Assembly: GCA_016793415.1 (NCBI GenBank)
Contig: JAEUMC010000817.1
Span: forward strand, 1 to 14,462
Direction: 5' to 3'
Length of the DNA stretch: 14,462 nt
DNA from: Devosia sp.
GTDB lineage: Bacteria > Pseudomonadota > Alphaproteobacteria > Rhizobiales > Devosiaceae
Every line of letters starts with the position of its first letter. The first letter of the stretch is position 1. A program made the position numbers and the translations under genes. Of the stretch, positions 6,301 through 11,345 are shown in pieces. The notes under the pieces are model-generated. The model worked only from the letters and a program-made list of their open reading frames with translations, had not been told where the DNA came from and did no database searches.

Positions 6301-6411
6301 ATGGCGCTACGACTACGCATCGCAGCTCGCATTCTGATCGGTTCGCCCGTCGGCCCCCGCCTATGCGCGGAGGCCCCGGATGGAGCTCGCCCGATCCCTC
6401 GTCGGCTCTAG
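6301..6411 (+). CDS. possible 36-codon leader ORF after the riboswitch
   Basis: ATG 6301 has a good Shine-Dalgarno (GAGGGG, 6288-6293) inside the riboswitch's likely sequestering hairpin. The frame runs 36 codons to TAG 6409-6411, ending 32 bases inside the ATPase gene, in another frame. The deduced peptide is basic and starts MALRLRIAARILIGSP; no family is recognised. If translated, it would couple riboswitch control to ATPase initiation at 6380, which has its own GCGGAGG. It could also be a chance frame. Confidence 0.35.
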   Translation: MALRLRIAARILIGSPVGPRLCAEAPDGARPIPRRL

Positions 6412-7183
6412 TCCGGCCGCTCTTTCGGTCGAAGGCCTGTGCTGGGGGCCGTCCCACCACGCCCCGATCGTCCGCGACCTGAGCTTTGCCGTCGCGCCCG
6501 GCGAAATGCTGGCGCTGGTCGGCCCCAACGGCGCCGGCAAATCCAGCCTGCTGCGCTGCCTCTACCGCTACCACCGCCCTATCGCCGGCTGTGTCCGCCT
6601 CGACGGCGCCGATCTCTGGTCGTTGCCACCGCGCGCCGTCGCCCGCCGGATCGCCACGGTGCTGCAGGAGCCTGCCTCGGATTTCGGCCTCAGCGTCGCC
6701 GAGATCGTCGAACTGGGGCTCACCCCACATCGGCGCAACCGGTCACCGAACGGTTACGCATACGTCGAAGCCGCCCTCGAGCTGCTCGACCTCGCGCCAC
6801 TCGCCGCCCGCGATTTCGCCTCGCTGTCGGGCGGCGAAAAGCAGCGCGTCATGATCGCTCGCGCACTGGTGCAGCAGCCGGACCTGCTGATCCTCGACGA
6901 GCCCACCAACCACCTCGATATCCGCCACCAGCTCGAAGTGCTGGCGCTGCTCGCGGCTTTGCCCACCACTATCATCGTCTCGCTGCATGACCTGGCGCTG
7001 GCCTCTGCCCACGCCGATCGCGTGCTGGTGCTCGCCGATGGCCGCCAGGCCGCCCTCGGGGCGCCGCTCGACACCCTGACGCCGGCCGCCATCCGCCAGA
7101 CCTTTGCGGTCGAGACGGCCATCGACCGCCACCCGGCCACCGGCCGGCCGCGCTTTTCCTTCCATCTCGAACCGCGCAGCTAA
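6380..7183 (+). CDS. ABC transporter ATPase, BtuD/FhuC/FecE type
   Basis: This is the cytoplasmic nucleotide-binding subunit that powers uptake through the FecCD-type permease encoded two genes downstream. The 267-residue product has every ABC motif: Walker A GPNGAGKS (48-55), Q-loop Gln96 (VLQEP), signature LSGGEKQ (149-155), Walker B LLILDEP (169-175) and D-loop NHLD, and H-loop His203 (SLHD). The LSGGEKQRVMIARAL form and overall length are typical of metallophore/B12 importers. ATG 6380 is supported by GCGGAGG 7-13 bases upstream. With the cobalamin riboswitch in front, the likely cargo is a corrinoid (cobalamin or cobinamide); iron-siderophore or other ligands use the same subunit type. 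The operon continues 11 bases later with the binding protein. Confidence 0.93.
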   Translation: MELARSLVGSSPAALSVEGLCWGPSHHAPIVRDLSFAVAPGEMLALVGPNGAGKSSLLRCLYRYHRPIAGCVRLDGADLWSLPPRAVARRIATVLQEPASDFGLSVAEIVELGLTPHRRNRSPNGYAYVEAALELLDLAPLAARDFASLSGGEKQRVMIARALVQQPDLLILDEPTNHLDIRHQLEVLALLAALPTTIIVSLHDLALASAHADRVLVLADGRQAALGAPLDTLTPAAIRQTFAVETAIDRHPATGRPRFSFHLEPRS

Positions 7184-7194
7184 GGGAGACTTCC

Positions 7195-8139
7195 GTGCGC
7201 CAAACCCTCGTTCTCGCCCCGCTCTTCGCCCTCGCCGCCACTGGCGCCTTCGCCTCCGGTTTTCCCGTCACCGTCAAAAGCTGTAACCGTGACGTTACCT
7301 TTGAGGCGGCGCCGAGCCGCGCCGTCTCCAACGACGTCAACCTCACCGAGATGATGCTGGCCCTTGGGCTCACCGGCTCGATGGCCGGCTATACCGGCGT
7401 CTCCGAATGGAAGACCCTCGACGAGACGCTGCGCGCCGGCGTCGCCGAACTGCCGGAGCTGTCGCCCGACTACCCGACCAAGGAAGTGCTGCTCGGCGCC
7501 GACGCCGATTTCTATTTCGCCGGCTGGAACTACGGCATGAAGGTCGGCGGCGAGATCACACCCGAGACCCTCGCCCCGTTCGGCGTGGCGGTCTACGAGC
7601 TCACCGAGAGCTGCATCCACATCATGGACAAGCCCAAGGCCTCGATCGACGATCTCTATGTCGACCTGCTCAATCTCGGCAAGATCTTCGGGGTCGCCGA
7701 GCGCGCCGAAGCGCTCGTTGCCGGTTACCGATCCGAACTCGCCGCCTTCACTGCGAGCCTGCCGAAAACCGGCAACCCGCCCAAGGTGTTCGTCTACGAT
7801 TCCGGCGAGGAAAAGCCCTTCACCGCCGGCCGCTACGCCATCCCCACGGCGCTCATCGAAGCGGCCGGCGGCACCAACATCATGGACGACGTGGAGTCGA
7901 GCTGGGTCGAGATCGGCTGGGAGCCGGTGATCGAGCGCAACCCCGACATCATCGTCATCATCAACTATGGCGAAGTCACCGCCGAGCAGAAGGCCGAGTT
8001 CATGCGCAGCACCCCGGCATTCCAGGACATTCCGGCAGTAAAGCATAACCGTTTCGTTACGCTTCAATATGTCGAGGCGACGCCGGGCCCGCGCAACATC
8101 GCGGCGATCAAGCACCTGGCTGCAGCGTTCGCGGAGTAG
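7195..8139 (+). CDS. periplasmic ABC substrate-binding protein (BtuF/FepB-like)
   Basis: The 314-residue protein delivers the ligand to the membrane permease. It starts with GTG 7195 behind AAGGGAG, and a type I signal peptide (cleavage near AFA|SG at 21) suggests a soluble periplasmic protein rather than a lipoprotein, as no lipobox cysteine is seen. The mature N terminus (FPVTVKSCNRDVTFEAAPSR, then NDVNLTEMMLALG) and the later VFVYDSGEEKPF and VIERNPDIIVI segments are the pattern of the helical-backbone (TroA/BtuF/FepB) class. NDVNLTEMMLALGL resembles binding proteins that some databases call F420-0 transporter components in actinobacteria. The riboswitch favours a corrinoid here, but the ligand is not proven. 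Confidence 0.88.
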   Translation: MRQTLVLAPLFALAATGAFASGFPVTVKSCNRDVTFEAAPSRAVSNDVNLTEMMLALGLTGSMAGYTGVSEWKTLDETLRAGVAELPELSPDYPTKEVLLGADADFYFAGWNYGMKVGGEITPETLAPFGVAVYELTESCIHIMDKPKASIDDLYVDLLNLGKIFGVAERAEALVAGYRSELAAFTASLPKTGNPPKVFVYDSGEEKPFTAGRYAIPTALIEAAGGTNIMDDVESSWVEIGWEPVIERNPDIIVIINYGEVTAEQKAEFMRSTPAFQDIPAVKHNRFVTLQYVEATPGPRNIAAIKHLAAAFAE

Positions 8140-8155
8140 GCAACGCCGGCGCGGA

Positions 8156-8244
8156 CTGACCCCCACCCTGTCCCCTCACACAGATATCGAGGCCGTCGTC
8201 TCCCTCCCCCTGTTTGAGGGGGAGGGGACAGGGGTGGGGGTCAG
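8156..8244. repeat. long inverted repeat inside the ABC operon
   Basis: A 22-base arm (8156-8177, starting CTGACCCCCACCC) is matched by its reverse complement at 8222-8244 with one extra G. Within it, CCCTCCCCC (8202-8210) and GGGGGAGGG (8218-8226) form a nested hairpin, so the right arm can fold in two ways. The element fills most of the gap between binding-protein and permease genes. It shares GGGTGGGGGTCAGC (8232-8245) with the repeat before the SDR gene. It looks like a dispersed REP/BIME-like palindrome and may alter mRNA stability between the two genes. Confidence 0.7.
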
Positions 8245-8279
8245 CCCGCTCCGGCCGTCCAAGGTAGCTAGTCAGGCCC

Positions 8280-9338
8280 ATGTCCCACCGCCACCTCGCC
8301 GGCCCCCGCCACGCCCTCATCCACGCCACCCCCGTGCTGGTGGCCGGCCTTGCCGCGCTTCTCCTCATCACCGGTCTCGTCGCGGTCAGCGTCGGGGCCA
8401 TCGCCATTCCGCTCGAGACCGTGTGGTCGGTGGTGGCCCATCATCTCGCCCCCGGCAGTGTCGAGGTCACCTGGTCGGCCGGACGCGACAACATCGTCTG
8501 GGAGGTCCGGCTGCCCCGCGTCATCCTCGGCGCCATAGTCGGTGCCAGCCTGGCGCTGGTCGGCGCCGCGCTGCAATCGGTTACCCGCAACCCCCTCGCC
8601 GATCCGCATCTGCTCGGCATTTCCTCGGGCGCGGCTCTCGGCGCCATCATCGTGCTGCTGCATACCGGCATGTTCCTCGGCCTCGCCACCGTGCCGATCT
8701 TCGCCTTCGGTGGTGCACTGCTCAGCACCGCCCTCGTCGTCGGCGTCGCCAACCTCACCCGCTCCACCGATGCCAGCCGGCTGATCCTGGCCGGCGTCGC
8801 CGTGAGCTTCATCGTCACCTCGGGCGGCAGCCTCGCCATTTTCCTCGGCGATCCCCGCGCCGCCCACACGGTGATCTTCTGGATGCTGGGTGGGCTGGGG
8901 CTCTCGACCTGGGCGCAACTGCCCTACCCGCTTGTCGCGCTCCTCGCCTGCGGCGCCTACCTGATCGCCAAGGCCCGCAACCTCAACGCCATGACGCTGG
9001 GTGACGAGAGCGCCACCGCGCTCGGCATTCCCGCCAGTCGTTTCCGCATGGCCGTATTCGTCGTCTCGGCCCTGCTCACCGGCGCCGCCGTTGCCTTTTC
9101 CGGCGTCATCGCCTTTGTCGGCCTGATGATCCCGCACATCGTCCGCCTGGTGGTCGGTGGCGACTATCGCCGGGTGCTGCCGCTCTCGGCGCTGCTCGGC
9201 GCCATCTTCCTCGTCCTCGCCGACATGCTGGCCCGCACCATCATCCCACCGCAGGACCTGCCGATCGGCATCATTACCGGCCTCGTCGGCGGCGGCTTCT
9301 TCATCCTGCTGCTGCGGCGCAGGACGCGTACTGCTTGA
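8280..9338 (+). CDS. FecCD-family ABC permease (BtuC-like)
   Basis: This is the membrane channel of the uptake system, with 352 residues and about ten transmembrane helices. Family marks are VRLPRVILGAIVGASLALVG (76-95), the very conserved RNPLADPHLLGISSGA (103-118), DESATALGIP for the ATPase contact, and FSGVIAFVGLMIPHIVRL late in the protein, followed by LPIGIITGLVGGGFFI. Length is typical. ATG 8280 has only a weak ribosome site; the palindromic repeat between it and the binding-protein gene separates it from its operon partners by 140 bases. It works with the ATPase and binding protein just upstream. The stop TGA (9336-9338) lies within the TTGACA of the next promoter. Confidence 0.93.
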   Translation: MSHRHLAGPRHALIHATPVLVAGLAALLLITGLVAVSVGAIAIPLETVWSVVAHHLAPGSVEVTWSAGRDNIVWEVRLPRVILGAIVGASLALVGAALQSVTRNPLADPHLLGISSGAALGAIIVLLHTGMFLGLATVPIFAFGGALLSTALVVGVANLTRSTDASRLILAGVAVSFIVTSGGSLAIFLGDPRAAHTVIFWMLGGLGLSTWAQLPYPLVALLACGAYLIAKARNLNAMTLGDESATALGIPASRFRMAVFVVSALLTGAAVAFSGVIAFVGLMIPHIVRLVVGGDYRRVLPLSALLGAIFLVLADMLARTIIPPQDLPIGIITGLVGGGFFILLLRRRTRTA

Positions 9339-9363
9339 CAGCTGTCGGCTTCCGTCGTATTCA
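9335..9363 (+). promoter_or_regulatory. candidate promoter of the arsR-SRPBCC pair
   Basis: A consensus -35 TTGACA (9335-9340) overlaps the permease stop codon. A 17-base spacer leads to TATTCA (9358-9363) as a weak -10. The start would fall near 9370, inside the twin palindromes, so repressor binding there would block it. Confidence 0.5.
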
Positions 9364-9392
9364 ACATATACGTTGATCAACATGGATGTTGA
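9361..9392. promoter_or_regulatory. twin operator-like palindromes of the ArsR-family regulator
   Basis: Two 16-bp inverted repeats of the form TCAAC-N6-GTTGA abut with no gap: TCAACATATACGTTGA (9361-9376) and TCAACATGGATGTTGA (9377-9392). The second is perfect over 7-bp arms and includes the ATG at 9386; the first has one mismatch. Such TCAAC/GTTGA dyads are the expected size for a winged-helix ArsR dimer. Their position over the promoter and start points to autoregulation. Confidence 0.7.
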
Positions 9393-9751
9393 ATATGCCT
9401 GCCATCGCCACCGACCCGCTCAGCACCACGCTCTCGGCCCTTGCCGATCCGACGCGCCGCGCGCTGCTGGCCCGGTTGAGCGAAGGCGAGGCGACGGTCA
9501 ACGAACTGGCCGAACCGTTCGACATCACCCTGCAGGCCGTGTCGCGCCACCTCAAGGTGCTCGAAAGCGCGGGCCTGATCAGCCGCGGTCGTGAAGCGCA
9601 GTGGCGGCCTTGCAAGCTCGAGACCGCGCCACTGCAGCAGGTCGACGGCTGGCTCGCCCGCTACCGCATGTTCTGGGAAGGCAGCTTCGACAAGATGGGA
9701 GCCTACCTCGACGAGATCACCAAGGGAGACGACAATGGCCGCAAGAACTGA
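9386..9751 (+). CDS. ArsR-family winged-helix transcriptional regulator
   Basis: This is a 121-residue DNA-binding regulator. The N terminus LSALADPTRRALLARLSEGE (16-35) and the helix-turn-helix VNELAEPFDITLQAVSRHLK (38-57), then VLESAGLISRGREAQWRPCKL, are standard for the ArsR branch usually paired with SRPBCC genes. The metal-binding ELCVCDL-type motif of classic SmtB/ArsR sensors is absent, so a non-metal signal is likely. ATG 9386 gives MLNM; ATG 9395 is an alternative, and neither has a strong Shine-Dalgarno. It overlaps the next gene by 17 bases, and two palindromes over its start suggest self-repression. Confidence 0.92.
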   Translation: MLNMPAIATDPLSTTLSALADPTRRALLARLSEGEATVNELAEPFDITLQAVSRHLKVLESAGLISRGREAQWRPCKLETAPLQQVDGWLARYRMFWEGSFDKMGAYLDEITKGDDNGRKN

Positions 9752-10229
9752 TGCCCTGAAGCTGCGCGACGACGAGCTGTTCATCAGCCGCAGCTTCGAT
9801 GCGCCACTATCGATCGTCTGGCGCATGTGGCAGGAGCCGGAGCACATGATCCGCTGGTGGGGTCCCGAGGGCTTCACCGTCACCGATCTCGCCTCCGACT
9901 TCCGCCCCGGCGGCGCCTGGCGTGTCGGCATGACCTCGGCGATGTTCCCCAAGAGCTGGTCGAGCGGCAATTACCTCGAGATCGAGCCACACCGCCGGAT
10001 CGTCCTCAGTTTCGCCTGGGATGAAGGGGCCGGCGATACCGTCCCCACCACCATCACCGTCCAGTTCGAGGAACGGGCCGGCCGCACCACCCAGCACTTC
10101 CACCAGACCCCGTTCACCTCCGTCGCCTCGCGGGACAGCCATGTCGGCGGCTGGAACTCGCTGTTCAACAAGCAAGAAAAGTACGCCGCGGCTTTGGCCA
10201 AGGGCGTGCAACTGCCGCAGCTGACTTGA
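9735..10229 (+). CDS. SRPBCC / AHSA1-domain protein
   Basis: The 164-residue product is a START/Bet v1-like fold of the AHSA1 group: SRSFDAPLSIVWRMWQEPEH (18-37), WWGPEGFTVT (41-50), DFRPGGAWRVGM (55-66), YLEIEPHRRIVLSFAW (80-95), TTITVQFEERAGRTT (105-119) and a C-terminal GGWNSLFNKQEKYAAAL helix. These domains bind hydrophobic ligands in a deep cavity; the physiological ligand is rarely known. ATG 9735 follows AAGGGAGACGAC and sits inside the end of the regulator gene, so the two are co-translated. The pairing of a non-metal ArsR protein with an SRPBCC protein is a recurrent bacterial arrangement. Confidence 0.92.
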   Translation: MAARTDALKLRDDELFISRSFDAPLSIVWRMWQEPEHMIRWWGPEGFTVTDLASDFRPGGAWRVGMTSAMFPKSWSSGNYLEIEPHRRIVLSFAWDEGAGDTVPTTITVQFEERAGRTTQHFHQTPFTSVASRDSHVGGWNSLFNKQEKYAAALAKGVQLPQLT

Positions 10230-10263
10230 TCCCTTACCAGCGCTGGTGCGTGCTGCCCCCCTC

Positions 10264-10386
10264 CCCTGTCCCCTCCCCCTAAACAAGGGGAGGGCGACCA
10301 GAACACGACCGCAAGTGGGAGCGTCTCCCTCCCCTTTCCGGGACGCTACCGCGTCCCTAGGGGGAGGGATCAAGGGTGGGGGTCAG
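10264..10386. repeat. compound palindromic repeat before the SDR gene
   Basis: Two hairpins lie in tandem. The first is CCCTCCCC (10271-10278) with GGGGAGGG (10287-10294). The second is an outer TCCCTCCCC (10326-10334) with GGGGAGGGA (10361-10369), enclosing GGGACGC/GCGTCCC (10340-10346 with 10351-10357, loop TACC). The element begins with CCCTGTCCCCTC and ends with GGGTGGGGGTCAGC, both shared with the repeat at 8156-8244. Its right end directly abuts the ATG at 10388. Confidence 0.65.
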
Positions 10387-10387
10387 C

Positions 10388-11209
10388 ATGCACCAGCCTC
10401 TCAGCCAGAAAGCCCACGAAATGCTGCTCGCCAACAAGACCGCCATCATCCACGGTGCCGCCGGCAAGATCGGCTCCGCCACCGCCCGGCAATTCGCTGC
10501 CGACGGCGCCCGGCTGTTCCTCGCCGGTCGTACTCTCGCCAAGGTCCAGGCGCTGGCCGACGAAATCAACGCCAATGGCGGCACGGCCGACGCCGCCGAG
10601 GTCGATGCGCTCGACGAAGCCGCGGTCGGCGCCCATGCCGATGCCGTCGCCGCCAAGGCGGGCCGCATCGACGTGACCTTCAACGCCGTATGGATCCGCG
10701 GCGACCTGCAGGGCACCCGCGTCATCGACATGCCCACCGAGGACGTACTGACCCCGATCACGGTCGGCGCGCGCACCCACCTCCTCACCGCCATCGCCGC
10801 TGCCCGCCACATGGTGAAACAGGGCTCCGGCGTCATCCTCACCCTGTCATCCACCGGCGCGCATCTCTCCGGCCGCGATCAGATGAAGCACCATGCCGGT
10901 GGCTTCGGCGTTGCCTGCTCCACCATCGAGGCGCTGTCGCGCACGCTGGCCGGCGAGCTCGGACCGCACGGCGTCCGGGTCGTCTGCCTGCGCTCCGAAG
11001 CCATCCCCGAGACCTGGACCATCGAGCCGCAGCATGCCGCGTTCGTCGCCGAGATCAAGGCCTACATGACCGCAGGCACCATCCTCGGCCGCATGACCAC
11101 ACTTGCCGAGCTAGCCAACGCCGCCGCCTTCGCCGCCTCGGATCGCGCCAGCGCGATGAGCGGCGCCATCATGAACCTCACCTGCGGCTCGGTGATGGAC
11201 GCCGACTGA
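10388..11209 (+). CDS. SDR-fold protein lacking the Tyr-x3-Lys catalytic pair
   Basis: The 273-residue product has the Rossmann fold of short-chain dehydrogenases: the nucleotide loop IHGAAGKIGSATAR (21-34) and AAKAGRIDVTFNA (88-100) in place of the usual NNAG, then ILTLSSTGAHLSG (150-162), and an ELGPHGVRVVCLRS strand near 190-203. Where SDR enzymes have YxxxK, this protein reads GGFGVACSTIEALSR: Phe173 and Cys177 replace Tyr and Lys. It may therefore bind NAD(P) without classical dehydrogenase chemistry, or use other residues. Starts are uncertain: ATG 10388 sits at the end of a palindromic repeat that provides a GGGGG ribosome-site-like run; ATG 10421 (MLLANKTAIIHG) fits the usual SDR N terminus better. 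It may share the transcript of the SRPBCC gene, 158 bases upstream. Confidence 0.88.
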   Translation: MHQPLSQKAHEMLLANKTAIIHGAAGKIGSATARQFAADGARLFLAGRTLAKVQALADEINANGGTADAAEVDALDEAAVGAHADAVAAKAGRIDVTFNAVWIRGDLQGTRVIDMPTEDVLTPITVGARTHLLTAIAAARHMVKQGSGVILTLSSTGAHLSGRDQMKHHAGGFGVACSTIEALSRTLAGELGPHGVRVVCLRSEAIPETWTIEPQHAAFVAEIKAYMTAGTILGRMTTLAELANAAAFAASDRASAMSGAIMNLTCGSVMDAD

Positions 11210-11225
11210 GCCAGTCAAATCCCGG

Positions 11226-11328
11226 CATTATTCTGTGCTGCAAATAATGCGCAGCGCCATACTTGCTTGCAGTCGCCCCTGCTGACATTATCCGCCTCCG
11301 GTTACTCTGTTTATCTCTGAATATTCAG
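11226..11328. promoter_or_regulatory. AT-richer control region of the peptidase-MBL operon
   Basis: The 136 bases before the peptidase gene are clearly less GC-rich than their surroundings. They contain CATTATT (11226-11232) with AATAATG (11243-11249), and a perfect 12-base palindrome CTGAATATTCAG (11317-11328) only 17 bases before the ATG. A promoter candidate is TTGCTT (11263-11268), 17 bases, CATTAT (11286-11291). The palindromes may be regulator sites; this is inference. Confidence 0.4.
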
Positions 11329-11345
11329 CCTCGGGGGCGGATGTT

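Noticed and set aside
8156..8244. Insertion sequence ends or a CRISPR array
   Set aside because: The inverted arms enclose only about 45 bases with no transposase, and there are no regularly spaced direct repeats with unique spacers.
8268..9383. A 371-codon minus-strand frame opposite the permease gene
   Set aside because: The translation is highly charged, low in hydrophobic residues and without any known motif; the + strand frame is a clear FecCD permease.
9386..9751. Metal-sensing ArsR/SmtB repressor
   Set aside because: The ELCVCDL-type cysteine motif is missing and the partner gene is SRPBCC rather than a metal resistance gene.
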